DNA from: Streptomyces varsoviensis
Lineage (GTDB): Bacteria > Actinomycetota > Actinomycetes > Streptomycetales > Streptomycetaceae
Reading direction: 5' to 3'
Assembly: GCF_000718635.1 (NCBI RefSeq)
Contig: NZ_JOBF01000019.1
Span: forward strand, 62,001-126,000
Length of the DNA stretch: 64,000 nucleotides
Shown here: piece by piece, positions 18,168 through 28,043 of the stretch
How the letters are laid out: each line of letters starts with the position of its first letter
How positions within the stretch are numbered: the stretch's first letter is position 1
Made by a program: the position numbers and the translations under genes
The notes under the pieces: generated by a model
Told to the model about the DNA's origin: nothing
What the model saw: the letters and a program-made list of their open reading frames with translations, nothing else
Databases searched by the model: none

Positions 18168-19333
18168 GCGTCCCGGGCAAGGAGCGGCTCGCGCGGGCGG
18201 CGCTCACCCGGCTCACCGAGCCCGGCGACGAGGCCGTGGGGCGGTGGCTGCGGAAGCTGGGGGCGGCGCGGCTGGTCGAGGCGTTGACCGGGCGCGCGCA
18301 GCCGCCGCCCGGAGCGGGGCCCGACCGCATCGAGGGGTGCCGGCGGCGGGCGGCGGCGTGCGACCCCGCCGGGGATCTCGCGGCGGTCGCCCGGCTCGGC
18401 GGGCGCTTTCTGTGCCCGGGCGACCTGGAGTGGCCGCGGCAACTCGACGACCTCGGGGATGCCGTGCCGATCGGCCTCTGGGTGCGAGGCGACGCCGACC
18501 TGCGCCTGTGGGCGCTGCGCTCCGTCGCCGTCGTCGGCGCCCGGGCGTGTACGGACTACGGCTCGCGCATGGCGGCCCTCCTCGGCGCGGGGCTGGCCGA
18601 GCGGGGCTGGGTGGTGGTCTCGGGCGCGGCGTTCGGCGTCGACGGGGCGGCACACAGGGGGGCGCTCGCCGCGGGCGGAGCGACGGTCGCCGTGCTGGCC
18701 TCAGGGGTGGACGTGCCGTATCCGCGCGGCCACGCCGAGTTGATCCAGCGGATAGCGGAACAGGGGCTCGTCGTGGCCGAGTTGCCGCCGGGCGGGCACC
18801 CCACGCGCAGCCGCTTCGTCCTGCGCAATCGCGTCATCGCGGCCCTCACCAGGGGGACGGTCGTGGTGGAGGCCGAGTACCGCAGCGGTTCCCTGGTCAC
18901 CGCGCGGCAGGCGCAGCGGCTCGGACGGTCGACGATGGGCGTGCCGGGGCCCGTGACCTCGGGGCTGTCCGCCGGGGTCCATGAACTCCTGCGAGGGGAG
19001 GCGGTGCTGGTGAGCGACGCCGACGAAGTGATCGAGCTGGTCGGGTCCATAGGAGACCTGGCGCCGGCCAGAGAGGGGCCGGTGGTGGCCAGGGACCTGC
19101 TGGAGGCCACGGCGGCGCGGGTGCTCGACGCGCTGCCCGGGAGCGGCGCGTCGACCTGGGACCGCCTGGCACGGGAGACCGGTCTGAGCCGGGACCAGGT
19201 GCTCGGCAGGCTCTATGAGCTGCGGGCTCTCGGCTTTGTCGAACGCACCGGCGAACGCTGGCAGTTGATCGGCGGGACAGGGGGCGCGGAGGGCGCCGGG
19301 CAACGCGCGGGCGCGCGGCGGGGCGGTCCTTGA
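18164..19333 (+). CDS. dprA: DNA processing protein DprA
   Basis: A 389-residue protein. In transformable bacteria DprA loads RecA on incoming single-stranded DNA. An N-terminal helical region is followed by the Rossmann SMF domain (about 120-300: VAVVGARACTDYGSRMAA, SGAAFGVDGAAHRGAL, FVLRNRVIAALT) and a C-terminal winged helix (about 330-375). The ATG overlaps the comM stop. Streptomyces are not known for natural transformation, so a role in recombination is more likely here. Confidence 0.93.
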   Translation: MSVPGKERLARAALTRLTEPGDEAVGRWLRKLGAARLVEALTGRAQPPPGAGPDRIEGCRRRAAACDPAGDLAAVARLGGRFLCPGDLEWPRQLDDLGDAVPIGLWVRGDADLRLWALRSVAVVGARACTDYGSRMAALLGAGLAERGWVVVSGAAFGVDGAAHRGALAAGGATVAVLASGVDVPYPRGHAELIQRIAEQGLVVAELPPGGHPTRSRFVLRNRVIAALTRGTVVVEAEYRSGSLVTARQAQRLGRSTMGVPGPVTSGLSAGVHELLRGEAVLVSDADEVIELVGSIGDLAPAREGPVVARDLLEATAARVLDALPGSGASTWDRLARETGLSRDQVLGRLYELRALGFVERTGERWQLIGGTGGAEGAGQRAGARRGGP

Positions 19334-19575
19334 CCTGGGGCGCTTCGATGGAAGGCTAGGGACGATGACCGCAACAGCGCGCGATGCGTCCCCGTCGCGG
19401 TCGCCGTTCGACCCGGCGGCCGTCATCCCGGAGTGCGGGCAGCGGAACGTATCTGCGCACCACCGAACCCTCCCTCTTCGCGCACTGCGACGCTCCAGTC
19501 ACGCTACGCTCACAAGAATTCCGGTTCCCATGGAGCACTCCACCCACGTCACGGCAGAACGGCTCAAGGCGAAGA

Positions 19576-20412
19576 ATGCCCCAGCACACCTCGGGTTCTG
19601 ACCGCGCGGCAGCGCCGCCCGCCGCCCGCGGCACAGTGCGCCCTCCCGCGCCCTCGACGCTCGACGAGTTGTGGCGCTCCTACAAGGCGACGGGCGACGG
19701 GCGGCTGCGCGAGCAGCTCATCCTGCACTACTCGCCCCTGGTCAAATACGTGGCGGGGCGGGTGAGCGTGGGGCTGCCGCCCAATGTCGAGCAGGCCGAC
19801 TTCGTCTCCTCCGGGGTCTTCGGGCTCATCGACGCCATCGAGAAGTTCGAGCCCGAGCGGGCCATCAAGTTCGAGACGTACGCCATCACCCGGATCCGGG
19901 GGGCGATGATCGACGAGCTGCGGGCGCTGGACTGGATCCCCCGGTCGGTCCGGCAGAAGGCGCGGGCGGTCGAGCGCGCGTACGCCACACTGGAGGCGGC
20001 CCTGCACCGCACGCCCTCGGAGGCGGAGGTGGCGAGGGAGATGGACATCGGGCTGGAGGAACTGCACGGGGTCTTCAGCCAGTTGTCGCTCGCCAACGTG
20101 GTGGCTCTGGAGGAACTGCTGCACGTCGGCGGCGACGGCGGCGACCGGCTCAGCCTGATGGACACGCTGGAGGACACCGCCGCCGACAACCCGGTCGAGA
20201 TCGCCGAGGACAGGGAGTTGCGGCGGCTCCTGGCGCGCGCCATCAACACGCTCCCGGACCGGGAGAAGACCGTGGTCACCCTCTACTACTACGAAGGGCT
20301 CACGCTCGCCGAGATCGGCAATGTCCTCGGGGTCACGGAGAGCCGGGTCAGTCAGATCCACACCAAGTCCGTGCTCCAGTTGCGGGCCAAACTGGCCGAT
20401 GTCGGACGCTGA
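19576..20412 (+). CDS. whiG: Developmental sigma factor WhiG
   Basis: A 278-residue FliA-like sigma-70 factor that commits aerial hyphae to sporulation. Region 2 contains [36 protein letters not shown] and [18 protein letters not shown]; region 4 ends [30 protein letters not shown]. The ATG at 19576 matches the known [14 protein letters not shown] N-terminus. A 242-bp upstream region separates it from dprA; TACGCT near 19505 is a possible -10 element. Confidence 0.97.
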   Translation: MPQHTSGSDRAAAPPAARGTVRPPAPSTLDELWRSYKATGDGRLREQLILHYSPLVKYVAGRVSVGLPPNVEQADFVSSGVFGLIDAIEKFEPERAIKFETYAITRIRGAMIDELRALDWIPRSVRQKARAVERAYATLEAALHRTPSEAEVAREMDIGLEELHGVFSQLSLANVVALEELLHVGGDGGDRLSLMDTLEDTAADNPVEIAEDRELRRLLARAINTLPDREKTVVTLYYYEGLTLAEIGNVLGVTESRVSQIHTKSVLQLRAKLADVGR

Positions 20413-20450
20413 ATCGTCCCACCAGCGTCGTCGTTCGCGCGGAGCATCCG

Positions 20451-20462
20451 TAGAGTGGAAGG
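20451..20462 (+). promoter_or_regulatory. -10 element of the TetR gene (leaderless geometry)
   Basis: TAGAGT (20451-20456) followed by 6 nt and the GTG at 20463. The purine run GGAAGG abuts the start, too close to act as a normal Shine-Dalgarno sequence. Confidence 0.4.
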
Positions 20463-21044
20463 GTGCCAAGGATTCGAGCGGCTTCAGTGGCCGAGCACCG
20501 GACGATGCAGCGCGGCGCCCTATTGGACGCCGCCCGCACCCTGCTGTCCGAAGGCGGCACGGAGGCGCTGACCTTCCCCGCCCTCGCCGAGCGGACCGGG
20601 CTCGCGCGGTCCTCCGTGTATGAGTACTTCCGCTCCCGGGCGGCCGTCGTCGAAGAGCTGTGCGCCGTCGACTTCCCCGTCTGGGCGGCGGAGGTCGAGT
20701 CCGCCATGGAGCGGGTCGACACGCCGGAGGCGAAGATCGAGGCGTACGTGCGGCAGCAGCTCGCGCTCGTCGGCGACCGCCGGCACCGGGCCGTCGTCGC
20801 CATCTCGGCGGGCGAGCTGGACGCCGGAGCGCGCGAGAAGATCCGCGCCGCGCACGGCGGCTTGATCGCGATGGTCGTGGAGGCGCTTGGCGGTCTCGGA
20901 CACGAGCAGCCACGGCTGGCGGCCATGCTGCTTCAGGGCGTGGTCGACGCCGCCGTGCGCCGCATCGAGCTCGGCGCGGCCGAGGAGCCGGACCGCATCA
21001 CGGAAGCGGCCGTGGCCATGGCCCTGCGGGGCGTCCGCGGCTGA
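20463..21044 (+). CDS. TetR/AcrR family transcriptional regulator
   Basis: A 193-residue regulator with the N-terminal TetR helix-turn-helix (ALLDAARTLLSEGGTEALTF, then ALAERTGLARSSVYEYFRSR, about residues 20-65). The C-terminal ligand domain is helical and its inducer is unknown. Conserved directly after whiG in Streptomyces. The last codons (GVRG, stop) appear to begin the 1-kb degenerate repeat region that follows. Confidence 0.9.
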   Translation: MPRIRAASVAEHRTMQRGALLDAARTLLSEGGTEALTFPALAERTGLARSSVYEYFRSRAAVVEELCAVDFPVWAAEVESAMERVDTPEAKIEAYVRQQLALVGDRRHRAVVAISAGELDAGAREKIRAAHGGLIAMVVEALGGLGHEQPRLAAMLLQGVVDAAVRRIELGAAEEPDRITEAAVAMALRGVRG

Positions 21045-22037
21045 CCAACGGCCCTCGCGGGCCGGCCATCACCCCCTTGCGGTGCCCGCCCGCGTGGTTC
21101 GTCCGCTGCACGGCCTCAGCGGAGGCCAGCGCCACTCGCCTTCGTGGGCGCCCGCAGCTCGGCTTGACGGGCTCGTACCAGCGCCCCTCCTCGGGGTTCG
21201 TCCGCTGCTCGGCCCGGCGGGTTGTCCACCGCTCGCCTTCGTGGGACGCCCCGCCACTCCCTTTGATGGGCTCGCCCGAGCCCCCTCTTCGCGGTTTCGG
21301 CCGCCGTTTGGCCTGGCGGGTTGCCTGCCACCCGCCTTTGCGGGGCTTCTCGCTGCTCGGCCTGGCGGGTTGCCTGCCACCCCGCTTTCGCGGGAGGGCT
21401 GCTACTCGGTCTGGTCGGCTGACCCCATGCTTGCCTGGCGGTCCGGCCGCTGCTCGGCTTCGTGGCTTGCCCGCCGCTCGCCTGCGCGAGGACCCGGCAC
21501 CCGGCCTGACGAACTGGCGGCCCCCGGTCCGTCTGCGCGGGCCAGCCGCTACTCGACCTCGTGGGTTGCCCACCGCTTGCCTCCGGGAGTGCCCGTTGCT
21601 TGGCTTGGTCGACTGGCCCGCCTCCGGCGTGGGTCGACTGCTCGTCTGTGAGGGTGCCCGCTGCTGGGCTTGGTCGGCTGGCCCCCCTTCCCGCGTGGTT
21701 CGGCCGCTTGTCTTTGAGGGCGCCCGCTGTTGCGGCCTGGCGGGCTTGTCTCAGACTCGCCTGTGCTGTCTGCCTGCCGCTCGGCCTTGGCGGGTTGTCC
21801 CTCGCCCCGCTCCGAGCCCGCCTGTCGCTCAGCCTTATGGGGTGCCCGCCGATTGCCTCCGCGGGGCGAGGACCTTTGCCTTTGTGGGCGGGTGGCTGTC
21901 CCTCCGCGCAGCCCGTCGGCCCCCCGCACTCGTACGCCGGTCGTCTCATCCGTCGGCCGAGTCGGGCCGGAGCCGCCGTGTCCGTACTCGGTTGGTTGTG
22001 TCGGCTGTCCCGTGGGCTCGCCCGCCATTCGTGCCGC
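21032..22037. repeat. ~1-kb degenerate tandem array, period about 49 bp
   Basis: Roughly twenty diverged units. A typical unit reads CCGCTGCTCGGCCTGGCGGG, then TTGCCTGCCACCCGCC, then a TTTGCGGGG-like tail. Units recur near 21100, 21149, 21199, 21248, 21298 and onward at 47-50 bp. GGCGGGT and ACCCGCC within units can pair as a small hairpin. The first unit (CGTCCGCGGCTGACC) carries the TetR stop codon. Long open frames across it (e.g. 20660-22078) have repeat composition and are not genes. Confidence 0.75.
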
Positions 22038-22970
22038 TCATCCCCGCGTGGCTGCTGATGGTGCTTCCTGGGGTCTGACGTGGCGGGCGCTCGGCGTGCG
22101 CTGGGGGCGTTGGGTGGGGCGCAGTATGCGGTAGGCGCATGCTGCGGCTGTGATCAAGGCGGCAGCCGTGATCGCGTGGGTTGGGGCGGTGTGGTCCGTC
22201 CAGCCGGCGGGTTGTAGCCGTTCTGAGGTGTGTGCGGGGAGGGGTGCGGGTGGCGGGGCCGGGGCGCCCAGGGGGATGCCGAAGACTGGTAGGAGCCGGG
22301 AGTGGCCGCTGCCCAGCATGTCCGGCGGGAGCAGGGAGAGTGGGTCTAGGTAACGGTGGCCGCGTAGCAGGCCCCAGTGCAGGCAGGCCGTAGCCCCGCA
22401 GTGGGAGGGGGCGGGCAGGAGGGCGCCCACCGGCTGCCCCGCGGTCACCCGGTCGCCCGCGTGCACCGTCGCGCGCACCGGCTCGTACGTGGTGCGCAAG
22501 GGCGGGCTGCCGGTCCCGGACAGCTCGATCGACAGCACCCCGCGGCCCGCGACCTTCCCCGCGAAGGACACCTTTCCGGCCCCGGCCGCCCGTACTGCCT
22601 GACCGGAGCGGGCGGCGAGGTCCACGCCGCGGTGGCCCGCCGCCCACGGCGTTGGGGGCGGTTCCCACGCCCGTACGACCAGGGGGCGCGGCGCACCCCC
22701 ATTCCCGGTCACAGGCCAGGCGCGAGCGGGCGCGTCTGCCTGGCTCGCTCCCGGCGCAGGCCCGTCGGCCTCGGCCCGCCCGTCGGCCTCGGTCCGGCCG
22801 CCGGCGTGCGCGCCCGGACGAGGTGGGTGCGGGGTGGGCGCGGCGCCTGCTTCAGCGATTGCCCCGACCTGAGCGGGTACGGGGACCGCCGCATGGCTGA
22901 GGGCCGGGGCGTAGAGGGTCAGGAGGACGCAGAGCAGGGCCGTGGTCGCGGTCGTCGTGGGTCGGCGCAT
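22038..22970 (-). CDS. Secreted M23 (LytM-type) metallopeptidase
   Basis: A 310-residue protein: signal peptide (residues 1-27), Pro/Ala-rich linker, then a peptidase M23 domain at about 90-215 with the zinc motif H-x3-D in [12 protein letters not shown] and the HWGL motif near the C-terminal end. A hydrophobic helix at about 265-283 could anchor it. Its 3' end abuts the degenerate array. It should cleave peptidoglycan cross-bridges or activate amidases. Divergent from rpsB. Confidence 0.87.
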   Translation of the reverse strand: MRRPTTTATTALLCVLLTLYAPALSHAAVPVPAQVGAIAEAGAAPTPHPPRPGAHAGGRTEADGRAEADGPAPGASQADAPARAWPVTGNGGAPRPLVVRAWEPPPTPWAAGHRGVDLAARSGQAVRAAGAGKVSFAGKVAGRGVLSIELSGTGSPPLRTTYEPVRATVHAGDRVTAGQPVGALLPAPSHCGATACLHWGLLRGHRYLDPLSLLPPDMLGSGHSRLLPVFGIPLGAPAPPPAPLPAHTSERLQPAGWTDHTAPTHAITAAALITAAACAYRILRPTQRPQRTPSARHVRPQEAPSAATRG

Positions 22971-23021
22971 GGGAGAACCGTGGCGGAGAAGGCGCGGCGC
23001 TCGGGGATCATGGAGCGAATC

Positions 23022-23083
23022 TGTGGACTACTGGTGGGTTGTGGACAACGGCGTCACCCGTCGGTGCGGCGGTCCCGTACACT
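23022..23083 (+). promoter_or_regulatory. rpsB upstream region with two DnaA-box-like sites and a -10
   Basis: TGTGGACTA (23022-23030) and GTTGTGGACAAC (23038-23049) are DnaA-box-like. The latter is the exact reverse complement of the 12 bases at 15672-15683. TACACT at 23078-23083 is a plausible rpsB -10, about 30 bp downstream. The rest of the 314-bp gap (22971-23284) shows no gene. Confidence 0.5.
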
Positions 23084-23284
23084 TCTTGTGGCGATCCGGG
23101 TCACCGGATCGACTTCGCACGCCCCGCCACCGGCGATTCAGGCCCTCTCGGGCAGCCCGGTGGCCGTGTCCCTCGGTCCGCGGAACGGCTCCTCGCAAAG
23201 GCGCCGCCCACGGCGGGCGCGACGGGGCGTCAGGCGCGACGGCCGCCCGGCCGGCGCGGGAACCGAGCACATAGGAGTACGGCC

Positions 23285-24181
23285 ATGGCCGTCGTCACGA
23301 TGCGGGAGCTGCTGGAGAGCGGCGTCCACTTCGGTCACCAGACCCGCCGTTGGAACCCGAAGATGAAGCGCTTCATCTTCACCGAGCGCAACGGCATCTA
23401 CATCATCGACCTGCTCCAGTCGCTGTCGTACATCGACCGCGCCTACGAGTTCGTCAAGGAGACCGTCGCGCACGGCGGCTCCATCATGTTCGTCGGCACC
23501 AAGAAGCAGGCGCAGGAGGCGATCGCCGAGCAGGCGACCCGCGTCGGCATGCCCTACGTCAACCAGCGCTGGCTGGGCGGCATGCTCACCAACTTCTCCA
23601 CCGTCTACAAGCGCCTCCAGCGTCTCAAGGAGCTTGAGCTCATCGACTTCGAGGATGTGGCCGCCTCCGGCCTCACCAAGAAGGAGCTCCTGGTCCTCTC
23701 CCGCGAGAAGGCCAAGCTGGAGAAGACCCTCGGCGGCATCCGCGAGATGCAGAAGGTGCCCAGCGCCGTCTGGATCGTGGACACCAAGAAGGAGCACATC
23801 GCCGTCGGCGAGGCGCGCAAGCTCCGGATCCCGGTCGTCGCGATCCTGGACACCAACTGCGACCCCGACGAGGTCGACTACAAGATCCCCGGCAACGATG
23901 ACGCGATCCGCTCCGTCACCCTGCTCACCCGCGTGATCGCCGACGCCGTCGCCGAGGGCCTCATCGCCCGCTCCGGCGCCGCCTCCGGTGACGCCAAGGG
24001 CGAGAAGGCCGTCGGTGAGCCGCTGGCCGAGTGGGAGCGCGACCTGCTCGAAACCAAGAAGACCGAGGAAGAGGCCCCCGCCGCCGAGGCCGAGAAGCCG
24101 GCCGAGGCCGCCGCTGACGCCCCGGCCGCCGCCGAGGCCCCGGCCGCCGAGGCTCCGGCCGCGGACGCCGAGCAGGCCTGA
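23285..24181 (+). CDS. rpsB: 30S ribosomal protein S2
   Basis: A 298-residue S2. Conserved [20 protein letters not shown] start, [12 protein letters not shown], and [19 protein letters not shown]. The last ~50 residues are an Ala/Glu/Pro extension usual in Streptomyces. AGGAG lies 8 nt before the ATG. First gene of the rpsB-tsf-pyrH-frr-cdsA series. Confidence 0.97.
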   Translation: MAVVTMRELLESGVHFGHQTRRWNPKMKRFIFTERNGIYIIDLLQSLSYIDRAYEFVKETVAHGGSIMFVGTKKQAQEAIAEQATRVGMPYVNQRWLGGMLTNFSTVYKRLQRLKELELIDFEDVAASGLTKKELLVLSREKAKLEKTLGGIREMQKVPSAVWIVDTKKEHIAVGEARKLRIPVVAILDTNCDPDEVDYKIPGNDDAIRSVTLLTRVIADAVAEGLIARSGAASGDAKGEKAVGEPLAEWERDLLETKKTEEEAPAAEAEKPAEAAADAPAAAEAPAAEAPAADAEQA

Positions 24182-24208
24182 CCTCACACGTCACGGCTGA
24201 TGACGGAG

Positions 24209-24235
24209 GGGGACGGTGCCGCGCGCACCGTCCCC
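24209..24235 (+). terminator. Hairpin between rpsB and tsf
   Basis: A perfect 11-bp stem, GGGGACGGTGC (24209-24219) with GCACCGTCCCC (24225-24235), loop of 5 nt, no U-tract. It may attenuate transcription into tsf. Confidence 0.65.
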
Positions 24236-24283
24236 GCCGTTCACCCGTAGTCACATCGACTTTCGAGAAGAGATTCACAGACC

Positions 24284-25138
24284 ATGGCGAACACCACCGC
24301 CGCTGACGTCAAGAAGCTCCGCGAGCTCACCGGCGCCGGCATGATGGACTGCAAGAAGGCGCTGGACGAGGCCGAGGGCAGCGTCGACAAGGCCGTCGAG
24401 ATCCTCCGCGTCAAGGGCCAGAAGGGCGTCGCCAAGCGCGAGAGCCGCAGCGCCGAGAACGGTGCCGTCGTCTCCCTGATCGCCGACGACAAGTCCTCCG
24501 GCGTGCTGCTGGAGCTGAAGTGCGAGACGGACTTCGTCGCCAAGGGCGACAAGTTCGTCGCCGTCGCCGATGCCCTCGCCGAGCACGTCGCCAAGACCTC
24601 CCCGGCCGACATCGAGGCGCTGCGCGCGTCCGAGATCGAGCCCGGCAAGACCGTGCAGGCCTTCGTGGACGAGGCCAACGCCACCCTCGGCGAGAAGATC
24701 GTCCTCGACCGCTTCGCGCAGTACTCCGGCGGTTACGTGGCCGCGTACATGCACCGCACCAGCCCGGACCTGCCCCCGCAGGTCGGCGTCCTGGTCGAGC
24801 TGGACAAGGGCACCGCCTCCGACGAGGCCGCCGCCGAGGCCGCCAAGGACGTGGCCCAGCACATCGCCGCGTTCGCGCCGAAGTTCCTCACCCGTGACGA
24901 CATCCCGGCCGAGACGGTCGAGAACGAGCGTCGCGTCGCCGAGGCCACCGCCCGCGAGGAGGGCAAGCCCGAGGCCGCCCTGGAGCGCATCGTCGAGGGT
25001 CGCGTCACCGGCTTCTTCAAGGAGAGCGTGCTGCTGGACCAGCCGTTCGCCAAGGACAACAAGAAGACCGTCCAGAAGGTCCTGGACGAGGCCGGCGTCA
25101 CGCTCAAGCACTTCGCCCGCTTCCGCGTCGGCGTCTGA
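24284..25138 (+). CDS. tsf: Elongation factor Ts
   Basis: A 284-residue guanine-nucleotide exchange factor for EF-Tu. UBA-like N-terminus with [18 protein letters not shown]; the TDF-containing core [12 protein letters not shown] inserts into EF-Tu to displace Mg2+; C-terminal LLDQPFAKD motif. The family length is normal. It follows rpsB by 102 nt with a hairpin between. Confidence 0.97.
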   Translation: MANTTAADVKKLRELTGAGMMDCKKALDEAEGSVDKAVEILRVKGQKGVAKRESRSAENGAVVSLIADDKSSGVLLELKCETDFVAKGDKFVAVADALAEHVAKTSPADIEALRASEIEPGKTVQAFVDEANATLGEKIVLDRFAQYSGGYVAAYMHRTSPDLPPQVGVLVELDKGTASDEAAAEAAKDVAQHIAAFAPKFLTRDDIPAETVENERRVAEATAREEGKPEAALERIVEGRVTGFFKESVLLDQPFAKDNKKTVQKVLDEAGVTLKHFARFRVGV

Positions 25139-25223
25139 GCCTGACGAAGTCAGCGAATGACCCACGACCCGCTAGGGTCGTACGCAGCCGACCGTCCACC
25201 GGCCGGCCGCAGATGTGACGAGG

Positions 25224-25270
25224 AGGCCATTGCCGCAGAGGGAACCGAAAGGGACCACCGGCAATGGCCT
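25224..25270 (+). terminator. Terminator/attenuator-like hairpin before pyrH
   Basis: Stem AGGCCATTGCCG (25224-25235) with CGGCAATGGCCT (25259-25270), 12 bp perfect, 23-nt loop, followed by TCTTCGT. It lies between tsf and pyrH and probably ends or attenuates the rpsB-tsf message. Confidence 0.7.
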
Positions 25271-25298
25271 TCTTCGTATGTGCACGAGGAGATCTCCA

Positions 25299-26075
25299 AT
25301 GAATCAGGGCGCGGACGCCACCCAGGCTGCCGACGACAAGGGCGCCGGCGGCAAACACCGCCGGTTCATGCTGAAGCTGTCCGGTGAGGCCTTCGCGGGC
25401 GGCGGGGGACTGGGCGTCGACCCGGACGTCGTGCACAAGATCGCCAGAGAGATCGTCGCGGTCGTCCGGGACGGCGCGGAGATCGCCGTCGTCATCGGCG
25501 GCGGCAACTTCTTCCGCGGCGCCGAACTCCAGCAGCGCGGCATGGACCGGGCCCGGTCCGACTACATGGGCATGCTCGGCACGGTCATGAACTGCCTGGC
25601 CCTCCAGGACTTCCTGGAGAAGGAGGGCATCGACTCCCGCGTCCAGACCGCCATCACCATGGGCCAGGTCGCGGAGCCCTACATTCCGCTGCGGGCGGTG
25701 CGCCACCTGGAGAAGGGCCGCGTCGTCATCTTCGGCGCCGGCATGGGGATGCCCTACTTCTCCACCGACACCACCGCCGCCCAGCGCGCGCTGGAGATCG
25801 ACGCCGAGTGCCTGCTGATGGGCAAGAACGGCGTGGACGGGGTCTACGACTCCGACCCCAAGAAGAACCCGGACGCGGTGAAGTTCGACGCGCTGGAGTA
25901 CAGCGAGGTCATCTCCCGCGGACTCAAGGTCGCCGACGCCACGGCCATCACCCTGTGCATGGACAACCAGCTCCCGATCCTCGTCTTCGAGCTGCTCGCC
26001 GAGGGGAACATCGCGCGCGCCGTGAAGGGTGAGAAGATCGGCACGCTCGTGAGCGACCGGGGTACCCGGGCCTGA
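25299..26075 (+). CDS. pyrH: UMP kinase
   Basis: A 258-residue amino-acid-kinase-fold enzyme that makes UDP from UMP and ATP. Signature segments [20 protein letters not shown], and [20 protein letters not shown]. The extra N-terminal ~20 residues ([14 protein letters not shown]) are usual for Streptomyces. GAGGAG lies 8 nt before the ATG. A hexameric enzyme regulated by GTP and UTP in the family. Confidence 0.96.
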   Translation: MNQGADATQAADDKGAGGKHRRFMLKLSGEAFAGGGGLGVDPDVVHKIAREIVAVVRDGAEIAVVIGGGNFFRGAELQQRGMDRARSDYMGMLGTVMNCLALQDFLEKEGIDSRVQTAITMGQVAEPYIPLRAVRHLEKGRVVIFGAGMGMPYFSTDTTAAQRALEIDAECLLMGKNGVDGVYDSDPKKNPDAVKFDALEYSEVISRGLKVADATAITLCMDNQLPILVFELLAEGNIARAVKGEKIGTLVSDRGTRA

Positions 26076-26077
26076 CG

Positions 26078-26097
26078 GCTCGTACGGCCGTACGAGC
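26078..26097. terminator. 20-bp perfect palindrome after pyrH
   Basis: GCTCGTACGG followed by CCGTACGAGC, starting 2 bp past the pyrH stop. It has no loop as drawn. It may be a transcription termination or pausing structure, or a protein-binding site. Confidence 0.5.
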
Positions 26098-26258
26098 GGC
26101 ACGCGCCCTCCATCCGGGACCGTGCGGCCACGACGGCAACCCCCGCCGCGCGAGATGCGCGGCACGGGGATGGACAACGGCCTGCCGGTCGGACACCGTG
26201 CAGGAGAAGACGCGCGCAGGGGCGAGGCTCTGCTTACTGATAACACCAGGAGCAAGTG

Positions 26259-26816
26259 GTGATCGAAGAGATCCTCCTCGAGGCCGAGGAGAAGATGGAG
26301 AAGGCCGTCGTGGTCGCCAAGGAGGACTTCGCGGCGATCCGTACGGGGCGTGCGCACCCGGCGATGTTCAACAAGATCGTGGCGGACTACTACGGTGCGC
26401 TGACCCCGATCAACCAACTGGCGTCGTTCTCGGTGCCGGAGCCGCGGATGGCCGTGGTGACCCCGTTCGACAAGAGCGCGCTGCGCAACATCGAGCAGGC
26501 GATCCGCGACTCGGATCTGGGCGTCAACCCGAGCAACGACGGAACGATCATCCGGGTGACGTTCCCGGAGCTGACCGAGGACCGGCGCCGCCAGTACATC
26601 AAGGTCGCCAAGGGCAAGGCCGAGGACTCGAAGGTCTCGATCCGCTCGGTGCGCCGCAAGGCCAAGGAATCCCTCGACAAGCTCGTCAAGGACAAGGAGT
26701 CCGGCGAGGACGAGGTGCGCCGCGCGGAGAAGGAGCTCGACGACACCACCGCGAAGTACGTCGCGCAGGTGGACGAGTTGCTCAAGCACAAGGAAGCCGA
26801 GCTGCTCGAGGTCTGA
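26259..26816 (+). CDS. frr: Ribosome recycling factor
   Basis: A 185-residue factor that splits post-termination ribosomes together with EF-G. Conserved [32 protein letters not shown] and [10 protein letters not shown] segments. The second of two tandem GTG codons (26259) is chosen because AGGAG (26248-26252) is then 6 nt away and the protein begins at the normal IEE residues. The stop overlaps the cdsA start. Confidence 0.96.
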   Translation: MIEEILLEAEEKMEKAVVVAKEDFAAIRTGRAHPAMFNKIVADYYGALTPINQLASFSVPEPRMAVVTPFDKSALRNIEQAIRDSDLGVNPSNDGTIIRVTFPELTEDRRRQYIKVAKGKAEDSKVSIRSVRRKAKESLDKLVKDKESGEDEVRRAEKELDDTTAKYVAQVDELLKHKEAELLEV

Positions 26817-27964
26817 TGAACGACTCTTCCTGGGGGGCCCCGCCGAGCGCCGGATACCGGGGGCCCACCGACCGGGGGCCGGCCCGTGCGGCGGGTCCCG
26901 TGCACGACATGGGTGACGCGGCGCAGACTCGGCCCATGCCCATCGTGCCCGACGCAGGCGGAGAGCAGGACGACCGTGAGAAGGGGGCCGCCTACCTCGG
27001 CGGCCCCCTGTTCCGCGATGAACAGTTCCCTGAGGAAGGGGCCCGTGACGAACAGTTCCGTGCTGAGCGGCCCCACGGGGAACAGGAGCCCACTCCGGTG
27101 CCCGAGCCCGTCCCCATGGCGCCGGAGCCCGCCGCCGCGCCCGTGAAGAAGAGCGCGGGCCGCGACCTGCGGGCCGCCATAGGGGTGGGCCTGGGCCTGG
27201 GCGCGATCATCGTCGCCTCCCTGTTCATCTACAAGCCCGTCTTCCTCGGCGTGATAGTGGTCGCCGTCGTCGTCGGCCTGTGGGAGCTGACCTCCCGCCT
27301 GGCGGAGAAGAAGGCGGTCAAGGCCCCGCTGGTGCCGCTCGCGGTGGGCGGCGCCGCCATGGTCGTCGCGGGCTACCTGGACGGCCCGGAGGGCGCGTGG
27401 GTGGCCATGGCCTTCACCGCGCTCGCCGTGCTCGTGTGGCGGATGACGGACCCGCCCGAGGACTATCTGCGGGATGTCACGGCGGGCATCTTCGCGGCGT
27501 TCTACGTGCCCTTCCTCGCCACGTTCGTGGCGCTGATGCTCGCCGCGGAGGACGGCCCGTGGCGGGTGCTCACCTTCCTCGTGCTGACGGTCGTCAGCGA
27601 CACCGGCGCGTACGCGGTGGGCTGGAAGTTCGGCAAGAAGAAGCTCGCCCCGCGGATCAGCCCCGGCAAGACCCGCGAGGGGCTGGTCGGCGCGGTCGCC
27701 TTCGCGATGGTGGCGGGCGCGCTGTGCATGCAGTACCTGATCGACGACGGGACCTGGTGGCACGGGCTGCTGCTCGGCTGCGCGGTCGCGGCCAGCGCCA
27801 CCCTCGGCGACCTCGGCGAGTCCATGATCAAGCGGGATCTCGGGATCAAGGACATGGGCACGCTGCTGCCCGGCCACGGCGGGATCATGGACCGGCTGGA
27901 CTCCCTGCTGCCCACCGCTCCGGTGGTGTGGCTGCTGATGGTGATCTTCGTCGGCAGCGGCTGA
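26816..27964 (+). CDS. cdsA: Phosphatidate cytidylyltransferase
   Basis: A 382-residue membrane enzyme that makes CDP-diacylglycerol from CTP and phosphatidate. A long hydrophilic Pro/Glu-rich N-terminus (about 115 residues) is followed by eight or so membrane spans. The CdsA signature appears near the C-terminus: [29 protein letters not shown] and [13 protein letters not shown]. Overlaps frr by ATGA-type coupling. Confidence 0.94.
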   Translation: MNDSSWGAPPSAGYRGPTDRGPARAAGPVHDMGDAAQTRPMPIVPDAGGEQDDREKGAAYLGGPLFRDEQFPEEGARDEQFRAERPHGEQEPTPVPEPVPMAPEPAAAPVKKSAGRDLRAAIGVGLGLGAIIVASLFIYKPVFLGVIVVAVVVGLWELTSRLAEKKAVKAPLVPLAVGGAAMVVAGYLDGPEGAWVAMAFTALAVLVWRMTDPPEDYLRDVTAGIFAAFYVPFLATFVALMLAAEDGPWRVLTFLVLTVVSDTGAYAVGWKFGKKKLAPRISPGKTREGLVGAVAFAMVAGALCMQYLIDDGTWWHGLLLGCAVAASATLGDLGESMIKRDLGIKDMGTLLPGHGGIMDRLDSLLPTAPVVWLLMVIFVGSG

Positions 27965-27990
27965 CCTGCGTCTTTCCCGGAAGGGGGCCG

Positions 27991-27999
27991 TTGTCCACA
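27991..27999 (+). promoter_or_regulatory. Isolated DnaA box
   Basis: TTGTCCACA, the Streptomyces consensus, lies in the 79-bp gap between cdsA and rlmN. Confidence 0.4.
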
Positions 28000-28043
28000 G
28001 GGCGGCGGGCCCCTTTCCCGATGTCTGCCACACTGGATGGACC

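Noticed and set aside
19365..19601. A 78-codon frame upstream of whiG
   Set aside because: It overlaps the whiG start in another frame and has no family similarity that I recognise. It may simply be leader sequence.
21032..22037. CRISPR array
   Set aside because: Repeats are degenerate throughout, with no conserved repeat/variable spacer alternation and no cas genes.
20660..22078. A 472-codon open frame across the array after TetR
   Set aside because: Its sequence is made of the ~49-bp repeats, it overlaps the TetR gene in another frame, and it has no ribosome binding site.
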